64,000 nt of DNA from an uncultured Helicobacter sp. (GCF_937906905.1 NZ_CALERY010000011.1:62001-126000); one strand, 5' to 3'; shown: positions 25,350 through 34,810, numbered from the stretch's first letter. Made by a program: numbers and translations. Notes: generated by a model not told the origin, from the letters alone.

Positions 25350-26188
25350 AAATAGCCATTATCGGGGCTTCTAGCTTTATAGGGTTTCGGTTTTTTACTC
25401 ACTTGCGCGGACAATTTGATGTCGTAGGCACTTATTTTAAGCATCAAAAACACCAAGAAATGGTGCGCCTTGATATATCACAACAGGCAGATGTCGAGCT
25501 ATTTATCAAAACCTATATGCCAGACACTATTCTATGGGTAGCTGGCAGCAAAGATTTAACCTTGACAGAAGATAATTTAGAGTATGCATATTCTGTTAAT
25601 ACTTATCCGCTTTCTTATCTTATATGGAGCATAGATAAACTTGACAATTATCACCCTCGCGTTGTGTTTTTTTCTACTGATTATGTGTTTGATGGTGTGC
25701 GTGGAAACTATCGCCATACCGACACACCAACACCGCAAACAAATTATGGTATAAGCAATCAAAAAGCTGAATATTTGTTGCAACATAACTATGATAACGC
25801 CATAATTATAAGAACATCTGCTGTTATGGGTAAGGGTGGCACTTTTTTTGATTTTCTTGTGTCAAATTTGCAAACAAAAGAAGTGTTAGAGCTTTATGAT
25901 GATACGATTTTTACCCCAACACCCATGGCATTGCTTATACAATGTGTTATGGAGCTATTATGTGGATCATATACCAATGATATTTTACATATTTGTGGTT
26001 CGTCTGTTTATACGAGATATAGTTTTGGAATGCAAATTCGTCAAATTTTACAAAGCCAGAATCCAAGCAGCAAACTCGCACAAATTATCCCTGTAAAATC
26101 TCAAGTCAATAAACAAAGATTGTTTTTTCCTAATCTTTCACTTGTTTCGTCATTTCCTTTAGATGATTATAGAAGTGAGTTAATATGA
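25346..26188 (+). CDS. RmlD-like NAD(P)-dependent sugar reductase/epimerase (SDR) with altered active site
   Basis: 280 aa. Dinucleotide-binding start IAIIGASSFIGFRFF, DTILWVAGS, VVFFSTDYVFDG (the RmlD FxSTDYVFDG motif), HTDTPTPQTNYGISNQKAE. The catalytic Tyr is present, but the residue four positions later, normally Lys in YxxxK, is Asn; a Lys occurs at +6. The enzyme may have changed activity or use the displaced Lys. RmlD proteins reduce dTDP-4-keto sugars. It overlaps the radical SAM and cupin genes by 4 bases each (ATGA), suggesting a shared nucleotide-sugar pathway. Confidence 0.75.
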   Translation: MKIAIIGASSFIGFRFFTHLRGQFDVVGTYFKHQKHQEMVRLDISQQADVELFIKTYMPDTILWVAGSKDLTLTEDNLEYAYSVNTYPLSYLIWSIDKLDNYHPRVVFFSTDYVFDGVRGNYRHTDTPTPQTNYGISNQKAEYLLQHNYDNAIIIRTSAVMGKGGTFFDFLVSNLQTKEVLELYDDTIFTPTPMALLIQCVMELLCGSYTNDILHICGSSVYTRYSFGMQIRQILQSQNPSSKLAQIIPVKSQVNKQRLFFPNLSLVSSFPLDDYRSELI

Positions 26189-26547
26189 TTGAATTTTTAG
26201 AACCGTATTTTTCTCATAATGACGATAGGGGAGGCATTCTTGGTTTATGTAATCGATTTTGCTTCGAGGAAATAAATCTTATCACATCTCTCAAAGGTGT
26301 AGTTCGCGGAGGACATTATCATAAACATACTAATGAAATGTTTATTATTATAGATGGTAAAATAAAAATTACACTCTTTGATTATCATAATCCTCACAAA
26401 AGACAAGAGTATATCGTGGTCCCTCCACAATGTTTTTATATTAGACCATTTGTCATCCATACATTTGAGATGCTAGAAGATTCAAAATGGATCAACGCGT
26501 TAGATCATAAAATGACCAAGAAAAATCAAGATTTTCACACAATATGA
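26185..26547 (+). CDS. Cupin protein, WxcM/FdtA-like sugar ketoisomerase or epimerase
   Basis: 120 aa single cupin barrel. GVVRGGHYHKHTNEMFIII carries the metal/substrate His triad region, then KIKITLFD and IVVPPQCFYIRPFVIHTFEML, the second cupin motif. Length and the RGGHYHK element fit WxcM-C/FdtA or RmlC-like enzymes acting on dTDP-hexoses. Last gene of the 22.1-26.5 kb operon; its start overlaps the RmlD-like stop. Together they look like a two-step remodelling of a 4-keto nucleotide sugar. The exact reaction is not determinable by eye. Confidence 0.65.
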   Translation: MIEFLEPYFSHNDDRGGILGLCNRFCFEEINLITSLKGVVRGGHYHKHTNEMFIIIDGKIKITLFDYHNPHKRQEYIVVPPQCFYIRPFVIHTFEMLEDSKWINALDHKMTKKNQDFHTI

Positions 26548-26678
26548 TTATGGTGTATTGTTGATTTAGCAACATAGGCAATATGCTTTTTGGTGCGCGA
26601 ATTTATAAATTTAATAAGTGGTTTGAGATTTTTTTTGTTAAAATTCATCATTTAATAATTTAATGTTAGGCTTGCTGT

Positions 26679-27728
26679 ATGATTGTTGATATGTCGCAAA
26701 TCGCGCAAAATAAGTCGATGAGAGAACATCTGCCGCCCATCTCTATTATCACCATTACTTATAATGGTATCGCAGAAATTACTGAGACAATGGATTCTGT
26801 GGTGGGGCAGGACTATCCGCATATACAATACATCATCATTGATGGGGCAAGCAATGATGGCACGAGAGAAAAAATTATAGAATATATCGCCTCGTGTGCG
26901 GATATAGATTCTAGAAATAATGGAGACTCTAAAGAAACTGCGTTTTCTAAAGAAACATCGGCTGATAGCGAGCAGTATCCTTTGTTTGCTAAAGAAAATA
27001 CGCAAGCCCAAAGCAGAATCTACCTTGAAGCCACGCATAGAGAGAAAAATTTTACTTTTAAATTCTTAAGCGAGTGCGATAGCGGAATCTATGATGCGAT
27101 GAATAAAGGCATAGACCTTGCCACAGGGCAGTGGTGCAACTTTATGAATTGTGGAGATAGATTTTATAGCCCAAATACGCTAAAAGAGTTTTTCACGCAT
27201 TTTTTACAAAGCGCGCAAGATGCGCCACAAACACAGCCCCACACCGCGCAAGAGCAAGCAGCCCCCCAAACCACTCCCCAAATCCTTTATGGCGACTCCC
27301 AGCTCATCTATGATGAAGCCCACTCTAAGATTCTCTACGCCTCCACCAAACCGCATAAATACAAGCACCACTTTATCCATCAATCCGCCTTTATCGCCAC
27401 CCCCCTTATGCGAGCCTACCGCTATGACACAGGCTTTAAAATCGCGGGAGACACGGACTTTTTCGCCAAGGCTTACAATAATGGAGCGAGATTCCAGCAT
27501 ATCCCCATTGTCGTCTCAAACTTTAGCCTAGAGGGCGTAAGCTCTAAGCTCTCTAGGCAAATGTTTAAAGAAGACTGCCAAATCGGCTATAAATACAACC
27601 GCCTTTTCCCTATAATGCACACACTCAAATATCTGTTTTGGATAATCCCGCGCGTATGTATCCGCAACGCCATTCCAGCAAGATTCCGCAGTCAAGCTAG
27701 AATCTTGCTTGGCAAGAAAACAAGCTAA
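26679..27728 (+). CDS. Family 2 glycosyltransferase with low-complexity insertions
   Basis: 349 aa. GT-A start PPISIITITYNGIAEITETM and YIIIDGASNDGTREKI (nucleotide binding), then CDSGIYDAMNKGIDLATGQW with the acceptor-side motif, and GDSQLIYDEA. This is the WfgS/WcaE-like subgroup seen in O-antigen loci. About 55 residues between the first Asp motif and the SGIYDAMNKG block (Ser/Glu/Asn-rich) and a second Gln/Pro/Ala-rich stretch (near 185-205) are insertions relative to the family. The first contains GATTCTAG-type words. Start ATG at 26679 has AGG eight bases upstream; a second Met at codon 5 is possible. Its stop is 22 bases before the next ATG. Confidence 0.8.
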   Translation: MIVDMSQIAQNKSMREHLPPISIITITYNGIAEITETMDSVVGQDYPHIQYIIIDGASNDGTREKIIEYIASCADIDSRNNGDSKETAFSKETSADSEQYPLFAKENTQAQSRIYLEATHREKNFTFKFLSECDSGIYDAMNKGIDLATGQWCNFMNCGDRFYSPNTLKEFFTHFLQSAQDAPQTQPHTAQEQAAPQTTPQILYGDSQLIYDEAHSKILYASTKPHKYKHHFIHQSAFIATPLMRAYRYDTGFKIAGDTDFFAKAYNNGARFQHIPIVVSNFSLEGVSSKLSRQMFKEDCQIGYKYNRLFPIMHTLKYLFWIIPRVCIRNAIPARFRSQARILLGKKTS

Positions 27729-27750
27729 TCCCACATTGCAAGGAGTTTTT

Positions 27751-28986
27751 ATGTATCTTAACACCCCATCAAAGAAGCCCACACTTAAGGGCATTTTACG
27801 CAAGTGCTACCGCAAAGCTCAAGCCATCTTTGGGCAAATAGATTTTGTCCCAAGCGGACATTTCTACTCGCCCATTGCTAATGCCAAAGAGATAGAAGAG
27901 GGTATTGCCGCACGCTCTTATGAGCCAAGCGATTTAATGGGTATAGATTTAAAGCTAAAATCCCAAAGAGCATTGCTTAAAGAGTTTGCCAAGCTTTATA
28001 CAGAGCTGCCATTCACAGAATCTAAGCAGCCCCATTTACGCTACTACTTTGACAACCAAGCCTACTGCCACAGCGATGGAATCTGTCTATATTCTATGAT
28101 ACGCCACTTGCGACCACAAAGGATTATAGAAGTCGGCTCTGGCTTTAGCTCCGCACTTATGCACGATGTGAGAGAGCTTTTCTTCACAGGTAAAAATCTA
28201 TGGGGGGGGGGGCAAAATAAAGCAGATTCTGTTTGTGAGCTAGAATCTATTTTAGATTCTGGAAAAAATGCAATAGCTCTAAGCAAGTCCGCAAAGGATT
28301 CTAGGATTTTGCACGATGGCACAAATTCTACAAACGCAGCTAGGCGACAGGATTTTGGAGATAAAAATGGGATTTTGCAAGACGGAGTCAAGGGTGCGCA
28401 CTTGGGCGTGCGTAACTGCAGACTCGCCGCAGCAATCGCCATTTTTAGCCCAAAAGCCAACGCCAGAACCACAAGCAAAGCGCAATCTACCAATAAAGCC
28501 AAAACAACCCCTTTTCATATCACCCACATTGAGCCCTACCCCGCCCTTCTCCACTCTCTGCTAAAACAAAGTGATATAGACTCCCACAACACGCGCATTT
28601 TGCCACACCGCCTGCAAGAGATAGATATACGCATTTTTGAAGAGCTAAAAGCAAATGATATATTGTTTATAGATTCTACACACATTGCTAAAATCAACTC
28701 CGATGTTAATAGAATCTTTTTTGAGATTCTCCCTAGGCTTAAAAGTGGCGTATATATCCACTTCCACGATATTTTCTACCCATTTAGCTACCCTAATGAC
28801 TGGCTACGCGATAAAAACTCGTGGAATGAAGCCTATGTTTTACGCGCATTTTTAAGCTTTAATTCCGTCTTTGAAATTGTGTTTTTCAACACCTGTTTAA
28901 ATCATCTCTACAAAGACGAGTTTGCCGCCGCACTGCCCCTAAGCCAGAAAAACACCGGCGGAAGCTTATGGCTAAGAAAAAAATAA
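27751..28986 (+). CDS. Class I SAM methyltransferase with tract-bearing insertion
   Basis: 411 aa from the ATG at 27751 (AAGGAG five bases upstream); a TTG-initiated extension from 27709 is rejected. Motif I is IIEVGSGFSSALMHDV; then about 100 residues of low-complexity sequence interrupt the Rossmann fold. The family strand ITHIEPYPALLHSLL, DILFIDSTHIAKINSDVN and SGVYIHFHDIFYPF (metal-binding-like HDIF) follow. The insertion contains an 11-G tract at 28202-28212 and dense GATTCT words. The frame is open as sequenced, so the gene is ON. The substrate is presumably an island sugar. Confidence 0.78.
   Translation: MYLNTPSKKPTLKGILRKCYRKAQAIFGQIDFVPSGHFYSPIANAKEIEEGIAARSYEPSDLMGIDLKLKSQRALLKEFAKLYTELPFTESKQPHLRYYFDNQAYCHSDGICLYSMIRHLRPQRIIEVGSGFSSALMHDVRELFFTGKNLWGGGQNKADSVCELESILDSGKNAIALSKSAKDSRILHDGTNSTNAARRQDFGDKNGILQDGVKGAHLGVRNCRLAAAIAIFSPKANARTTSKAQSTNKAKTTPFHITHIEPYPALLHSLLKQSDIDSHNTRILPHRLQEIDIRIFEELKANDILFIDSTHIAKINSDVNRIFFEILPRLKSGVYIHFHDIFYPFSYPNDWLRDKNSWNEAYVLRAFLSFNSVFEIVFFNTCLNHLYKDEFAAALPLSQKNTGGSLWLRKK
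28202..28212 (+). repeat. G11 tract in methyltransferase insertion (ON state)
   Basis: Eleven G giving Trp(end)-Gly3; in frame. Slippage by one would truncate after motif I, removing the rest of the fold. Confidence 0.88.
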
Positions 28987-29097
28987 AGTAAAAATAGGTA
29001 AAATAAGCCATCTGGGGTGGTAATAAAGTTTTTAGTTTATTGACGCCAAACAGTTAGCAGATGGTTTCAAGCAGACATATTCTAGGGTTAAGGGTGC

Positions 29098-30258
29098 ATG
29101 GTCAAGCAAATTTTAGTTTTATCTCTCTGTCGCAAAGGCGGTGGCTTCGAATATTATACCGACAATGTTTTGCGCCATTTTACTCTCCCATATACGATCT
29201 ACCAGAGTTCTTATATCAGCAAAGAAAGCAAGATCAAAGGCGCAAAATCTATCCCCACTTATAGAGGCGAAATCTCCTTTATTTTCAATTCTATTTTCCT
29301 ACTACCCTTGCTTTTAGTGCATTTTTTCTTTCTTTCAAGACATTACAGCATGTTGTATTTACCACATTTTCATTTTTGGAATCTGCCATTTATGTTGCTT
29401 TTTAGACTCCTAAAAAAGCCTGTGATTTACACAGAACACGATGGAGTCGTGCATTTTGGCGATATAAGATTCCAGCAACCACTCATCAATCTCTGTTTGA
29501 AGGTTGCCACTCATATTGTTTTTTTAACTCATCATGTCAAATCCCTTGTCCCACAAAATCTTCTAAAACATAAGCATATTGCGGTTATTCCTCACGGGAT
29601 TTTTGACCTTACGGGATTGCATAATGCACCAAAAACCCGTAAACCCATGCCCACTTTACTTTTTTTTGGGCGCGTAAGCAAGTACAAGGGCATTGAATTG
29701 CTCCTTGAGGCAATACAACAAGTCCCGCTTGCAAGCTTTGAAAAGCTCGTTATCGCAGGCAAAAGCTCATATACTTATAACACCAGCCATTTAAGCAAAG
29801 GGCTTTTAGCGAAACTGGAAATTATCGATGAATTTCTGCCCCAAAAACGCATAGTGGATCTGTTTAATAATGCAGACATACTGCTTATGCCATATTTAGA
29901 GGCTAGTCAAAGCGGTGTGGCAGCCATTGCTATTGCCAATGCTATGCCTACTGTTTGTACAAAAGTAGGAGGATTGGCCGAACAATTTATTTTGAATTCT
30001 TCTTTAGCAACTGAGGGGGGGGGGGGGCAGGATGAAATATGTCATGCCACACAAGCAGATACCTCAAGAATCTGCACCCCACAAGCCTGTGCGGTTTTTG
30101 CTGAACCTAATGTCGCAAGCTTTACCAACATGTTGCTGTCGTTACTTGCAGATTCTAGCCTGTATGAATCCCTTAGTCACAATGCCACTATTCGAGCCAA
30201 AGAGTTAAGATGGCGCAATATCGCGGCACAGATAGAGGAATTTTTGAAAAAAAGTTAG
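29098..30258 (+). CDS. Family 4 glycosyltransferase, phase-variable
   Basis: 386 aa GT-B enzyme. N-terminal half MVKQILVLSLCRKGGGFEYY, FRLLKKPVIYTEHDGVVHFG; the domain switch KHIAVIPHGIFDL; then LLFFGRVSKYKGIELLLEAI and the donor-binding ADILLMPYLEASQSGVAAIAIANAMPTV. A 13-G tract at 30015-30027 lies just after this block (Thr-Glu-Gly4-Gln) and is in frame. The last ~75 residues, including the helix that closes the GT4 fold, depend on it. TTAAGGG precedes the ATG. The end overlaps the next gene by 49 bases in another frame. Confidence 0.82.
   Translation: MVKQILVLSLCRKGGGFEYYTDNVLRHFTLPYTIYQSSYISKESKIKGAKSIPTYRGEISFIFNSIFLLPLLLVHFFFLSRHYSMLYLPHFHFWNLPFMLLFRLLKKPVIYTEHDGVVHFGDIRFQQPLINLCLKVATHIVFLTHHVKSLVPQNLLKHKHIAVIPHGIFDLTGLHNAPKTRKPMPTLLFFGRVSKYKGIELLLEAIQQVPLASFEKLVIAGKSSYTYNTSHLSKGLLAKLEIIDEFLPQKRIVDLFNNADILLMPYLEASQSGVAAIAIANAMPTVCTKVGGLAEQFILNSSLATEGGGGQDEICHATQADTSRICTPQACAVFAEPNVASFTNMLLSLLADSSLYESLSHNATIRAKELRWRNIAAQIEEFLKKS
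30015..30027 (+). repeat. G13 tract in GT4 gene (ON state)
   Basis: Thirteen G, coding strand, in frame. Loss of frame removes the C-terminal ~75 residues and changes how ribosomes reach the overlapping downstream start. Confidence 0.9.
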
Positions 30259-32513
30259 ATTTTTCTTTTACCAAAACAAATGTCCTTATCATCCGTTCAA
30301 ATCCTTGCAATCCAGATTCTAGAGTAGAAAAAATTGCTACTAGCCTGTCAAAACTGCGCACTCATGTAAGCGTGCTTGCATGGGATAGAGACGGATCGAC
30401 CGATTCAAATGAATCTAGACCAGGCTATCACATCCATAGAGTTGGTATCAAAGCTAGTTATGGCGCTGGGCTAGCCAATATTGTTCCAATGATAAAATTT
30501 CAATATAAAACCCTTGTATATTTATGGAAGAACCGCGCAAATATTGATGCAATCCATGCTTGTGATTTTGATACGGCCCTACCTGCTTTTTGCATAGCAA
30601 AACTATGTAAAAAGATATTGATTTATGACATTTTTGACTATTATGTAGATACATTCTCTGTACCAAAAAAATTAAAACCGATTATCAAGGAAATGGAAAA
30701 TTTCATTATTAACCATGCCGATGCTTGCATCATCTGTTCAGATTCCCGTCTCAAACAAATTGCACCAGCCACACCAAAAAAACAAGTCATTATTCACAAT
30801 GCACCCAAGAAGCCTAAATCTTTAAAAGTCTTTAAACTAAAAAATTCTAAACGCCATCGTATTAAAATTGCCTATGTGGGTTCTCTAAGCCCTCATCGAT
30901 ACATAAAAGAGCTTCTAGAACTGGTACAGGAAAACCATCTTTTAGAATTACATATTGCTGGCTTTGGCGTTTTACAAGATATGGTCGAACACTACGCCAA
31001 AGAATCAGATAACATAGAGTTCTATGGAAAAATATGCTATGAGGATACTTTGGCATTAGAGAACGCTTGCGATATTCTAACAGCCCTATATAATCCGGAT
31101 ATCACGAATCACATCTACGCAGCACCCAATAAATTCTATGAATCTTTGTTTTTAGGTAAGCCTGTTGTAATGATCAGGGGTACCGGTATGAGTGAATATG
31201 TTTTAAACTATAAGCTGGGAGAGGTTATTGATTTTTCTAAAGAGAATTTATTGCAAGCATGTATTAGACTAGTAGAAACTAATACAAAAGACCTAGAAAA
31301 AAAGCGAAAATATATATATGAAACACAATTTTCCTGGGATATTATGGAACAAAAACTTTTTGGTATATACAAAGATTTCTTTCCTCTTAGTATAAAAAAA
31401 CTCATCGCCATTGTTTTTGGAACAAGGCCAGAAGCCATTAAATTAGCCCCTCTCATTAAAGAGTTGCAAGGTAAAAATAATTTTTTAGTCTGCAATATTC
31501 TCAGTAATCAACACACAGAATCCATGCTACAACCAATTCTGCAAGCTTTCGGGATACGGGCACATTTCAATCTCCATGTCCATCATAAATTTCAAACCCT
31601 ACATTCCATAAGTAGCAAAATCCTAGATCGTCTAAGTCCATTACTAGCACATATAGAACCAGACCTAGTGTGTGTTCATGGCGATACAACTACCGCTTAT
31701 GTTGGTGCGCTAACAAGCTTTTATCAACACATTCCCATAGCACATATCGAAGCAGGTCTTCGCACATATAATCTTAAAGCCCCTTTCCCAGAAGAATTTA
31801 ACCGCCAATCGATTGCTCTTATTGCTGATTATCATTTTACTCCAACCACCACGACAAAAACTCACCTTCTAGCAGAGCATATACCAGAAAAAAATATTTT
31901 TGTGGTAGGTAATACTGCTATTGATGCTCTTCATATTACCATTAGCAAAGGTTTTACCCACCCGTTACTGGATTGGTTAGAGAATGACTTATGCCTACTA
32001 TTAACCGCGCATAGGAGAGAAAATTTAGGCAGCAATTTAAAGCATATTTTTACAGCTATAAATAATCTTTTGGAAGCAATCCCCAATCTCAAAGTAATTT
32101 ATCCTATCCATCCAAACCCATCCATACAGGACATGGCACAAAAATACCTCAAATCGCAAAAAAGATTGCGTATTATCCCACCGCTTGATGTGATTGCTTT
32201 TCATAATTTATTACATAGAGCAGATATTATATTGACAGATAGTGGCGGTATCCAGGAAGAAGCTCCAGCCCTACACAAGCCAGTACTCGTATTGCGAGAA
32301 ACAACAGAGCGTATTGAAGGCTTGGAGGCTGGAACATTAAAGCTAGTTGGGACAGATCCAAGCTCCATTTTTCAAGCAACATATGATCTTTTGCACATAA
32401 AAACCTTATATAGAGAAATGGCCAACAAAACCAATCCCTATGGTAATGGCACAAGCTCCAGGCAAATAGTTGCTGCTTTAGAGAATATTTTTAATAATGA
32501 TGGGGATGACTAG
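30210..32513 (+). CDS. Fusion: GT4 glycosyltransferase + UDP-N-acetylglucosamine 2-epimerase
   Basis: 767 aa in one uninterrupted frame. Residues ~20-390 are a GT-B glycosyltransferase (NVLIIRSNPCNPDSRVEKIA, IKIAYVGSLSPHRYIKELL, NKFYESLFLGKPVVMIRG). Residues ~393-767 are a full WecB-type epimerase: VFGTRPEAIKLAPLIKEL, CVHGDTTTA, HIEAGLRTYN, PEEFNRQSI, LLTAHRRENLG and LTDSGGIQEEAPALHKPVLV. WecB makes UDP-ManNAc from UDP-GlcNAc. The fusion could pair donor synthesis with its transfer, but a transferase using ManNAc is inference. The start is uncertain: ATG at 30210 lies inside the upstream gene with only AGAG upstream. No G tract. Confidence 0.85.
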   Translation: MAQYRGTDRGIFEKKLDFSFTKTNVLIIRSNPCNPDSRVEKIATSLSKLRTHVSVLAWDRDGSTDSNESRPGYHIHRVGIKASYGAGLANIVPMIKFQYKTLVYLWKNRANIDAIHACDFDTALPAFCIAKLCKKILIYDIFDYYVDTFSVPKKLKPIIKEMENFIINHADACIICSDSRLKQIAPATPKKQVIIHNAPKKPKSLKVFKLKNSKRHRIKIAYVGSLSPHRYIKELLELVQENHLLELHIAGFGVLQDMVEHYAKESDNIEFYGKICYEDTLALENACDILTALYNPDITNHIYAAPNKFYESLFLGKPVVMIRGTGMSEYVLNYKLGEVIDFSKENLLQACIRLVETNTKDLEKKRKYIYETQFSWDIMEQKLFGIYKDFFPLSIKKLIAIVFGTRPEAIKLAPLIKELQGKNNFLVCNILSNQHTESMLQPILQAFGIRAHFNLHVHHKFQTLHSISSKILDRLSPLLAHIEPDLVCVHGDTTTAYVGALTSFYQHIPIAHIEAGLRTYNLKAPFPEEFNRQSIALIADYHFTPTTTTKTHLLAEHIPEKNIFVVGNTAIDALHITISKGFTHPLLDWLENDLCLLLTAHRRENLGSNLKHIFTAINNLLEAIPNLKVIYPIHPNPSIQDMAQKYLKSQKRLRIIPPLDVIAFHNLLHRADIILTDSGGIQEEAPALHKPVLVLRETTERIEGLEAGTLKLVGTDPSSIFQATYDLLHIKTLYREMANKTNPYGNGTSSRQIVAALENIFNNDGDD

Positions 32514-33108
32514 AATAAAACAAGAATACTGATATTTAGCCTCTGACTACAGCCTCCTCCACTCCAAATTGTACTTGCATTTTATTGAGGCAATCGTACT
32601 AAATACTTGTCACTCTCCACAAAATAACTGTACAAATTTTCTGTACAATACTCTAACAAACCTTTTTACTGCTTAGAATTCAAATATTCCACATATTCAA
32701 CAAAAGCCAACCCTGATTATCTAGTCCATCTTTGTAGCTCCCAATGCTAAATTACATTGGCAAACTAGAGAAAGAAATATGCGTTTTTCTAAGCAGAGAG
32801 AAATACATCTAAAACACCCATAATAATTGCCTACACTGATGTTTTGCACCGCACTCCAAAAGAACCAAACTTTGTTTAATCAATTATACTTATACAAGAG
32901 ATAAGCCGATATGCTGGTGGCAAGTCTAAAAAATAAGACTGCCCCCTGCTACTAGCTGAAAGCAGATTGCGCCATCATTGTAACCCATGTTTAATTTACA
33001 AATTCCAATAAACAGTCCAAATTTTGATATTTCAGCTTACATAAAAGCTACTTAGCCCATCTTCACACCATGACTTCGACGACAAAAACCATGTACGCCC
33101 AATGAGTT
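32514..33108. other. AT-rich gene-free stretch at centre of glycan island
   Basis: About 595 bases with no open frame of useful length on either strand and no recognisable RNA gene. CTGTACAA occurs twice within 20 bases near 32624-32648. It separates the rightward GT4-WecB gene from the leftward phosphoethanolamine transferase gene and may be decayed coding DNA. Confidence 0.5.
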
Positions 33109-34810
33109 TTATTTGCAATTTGGAACATTAGTCCCTAATGTCATTATAGAATGGGTTTTTGCCTGATTTTCAGATCGATAAAAAAATGGCTCTTTGCCAA
33201 AGTTAGAAAATGGAATCCCATAGAAAAATCCATTTATAGGCTGGATTTTTTCAGTCAGTGGAGAATCGGTCCCTATGTATAAAAGAGACTGCACATCATA
33301 ACCCATAGCTTCCAAAATTGTTGGAACAATATTAAAATGGGATGCCCTGTTGTAATTTTCTTCCAAATGCATACCAAGCCGAGATATATCACCATTACTC
33401 AAAATTACTAAAGGCACCTGTCCTTCACCAAAATACGGCTCACCGGAAGAAGTGCAATGTGTAAGACCAGGGACATCAAAAAGGTTTTGCCCATGATCAG
33501 ATGTATAAATAAAAAGCACCTTTTGTTTATATTCTCGTGCAAGTAAAGCTTTAAAAAATTCATCACTTTGATATTGCACATTGGCAAGATAAAGCAAACG
33601 CTGTTTATGGCTCAAAGTATAAGAATCTAACTGCATTTTACTTGCTGAATCTATAAAACTTTGCGGAGCACGATATGGGAAATGTGAACCTTTTTTGATA
33701 ATATAAGTGAAGCTTCGTTGGACATCATCGAGGTAATCTAAAGATTGCAGAATATCTAAATCCTGCAGAATTGATGTGTTGGATATATTGTGATCGACCA
33801 ATTTAAGTTCATCTTGGGTAAAAAAATCATGCCCCATACCCCCACTCTGTGCGTCAAAAAGATATGTAATAAATCCGGCATTTTTGGCATAGCTCCAAAT
33901 AAAAGCGTTGGAATAGAAATCGTTTGCCATTTCTGTACTCCTAAACCCCTTTCTTAATGCGATATTGCTAGTATGGGAACAATTACCAGCAGAAAAAGCA
34001 CTACCATAATCAAGCGCTTTTAATGCAGAGCTACAAGGTATCTCAATACGCCTAAATGGAGAATAATCACTTCTCAAACTTTCATCAACAATCAAAACAA
34101 TATGGGTGAACTGTGATTTGGCAAATGGTTTTAGTTCGGTTGTATAGGAAAAAGCTGGATGAGGATTGATAAGACTATCATACAAAAAAGCTAGGGCCAA
34201 TGCTGGAGGGTTTATTGTGGAAGGAAGTTTGTTGGTCGCTGCACCCTGCCTATAAATACAAACAACTGTGCTAAAAACTATTAAAAGACAAATTATACCC
34301 CCCCCACCGCAATAAAGTATTACTCAATGAACTTACACCTTCTGTAGAGACTTGTCTAAAACACCCGCTCAATTCCATGCTTGGCATTATGACAAACCCC
34401 AAAAGCAGTAAAATAGAGCGAGATAGACTTTTTGCAATCTCAGTGCTATACATGCTAAGTGCATCAAACAGGTTATTTTTTGATTGATATAAAATGATAA
34501 AGTCAATATATTCCATCACTTTGCCACTAGCCCTATAAAAAATATCAACATACAAAGTACTAATGACCAGTATAATAACAAACACATACTTCCAAAATGA
34601 CACACTCAGGGAAAGCAACACAAGCGCTACAAATAGGGCAAAATATGATAATACAAACACAATACTTTTACCCAAATAAAAAGTTTGTATGTTAATGTCA
34701 GCAAACCTTGAAATAAGGCTTGGATTTTCCATCATCACAAAACAAAATATCAATACAACTGCAATCAGCATGCGAAGCAAAATGCTATTTTTCCCTTCCA
34801 GCACCATCAC
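33109..34810 (-). CDS. Phosphoethanolamine transferase (EptA/sulfatase family), phase-variable, out of frame as sequenced
   Basis: Two frames on the minus strand, 34810-34271 (membrane part) and 34200-33109 (catalytic part), are joined by an open 70-base gap if one base is lost from an 8-G tract (34298-34305), giving about 566 aa. The first part has four to five membrane helices (for example KSIVFVLSYFALFVALVLL). The second shows alkaline-phosphatase-superfamily motifs in EptA order: HIVLIVDESLRSDY (metal Glu), GNCSHTSNIALRKGF (nucleophile Thr), a GSHFPY strand and FIYTSDHGQNLFD (metal Asp-His). It would add phosphoethanolamine to lipid A or other surface glycan. Start is GTG 34810 or ATG 34807, with GGAG upstream. 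Confidence 0.82.
34298..34305 (-). repeat. G8 tract (coding strand) in phosphoethanolamine transferase (OFF state)
   Basis: Eight C on the plus strand. Present length ends the membrane part with a TAG near 34271; seven (or ten) would fuse both parts. Confidence 0.75.
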
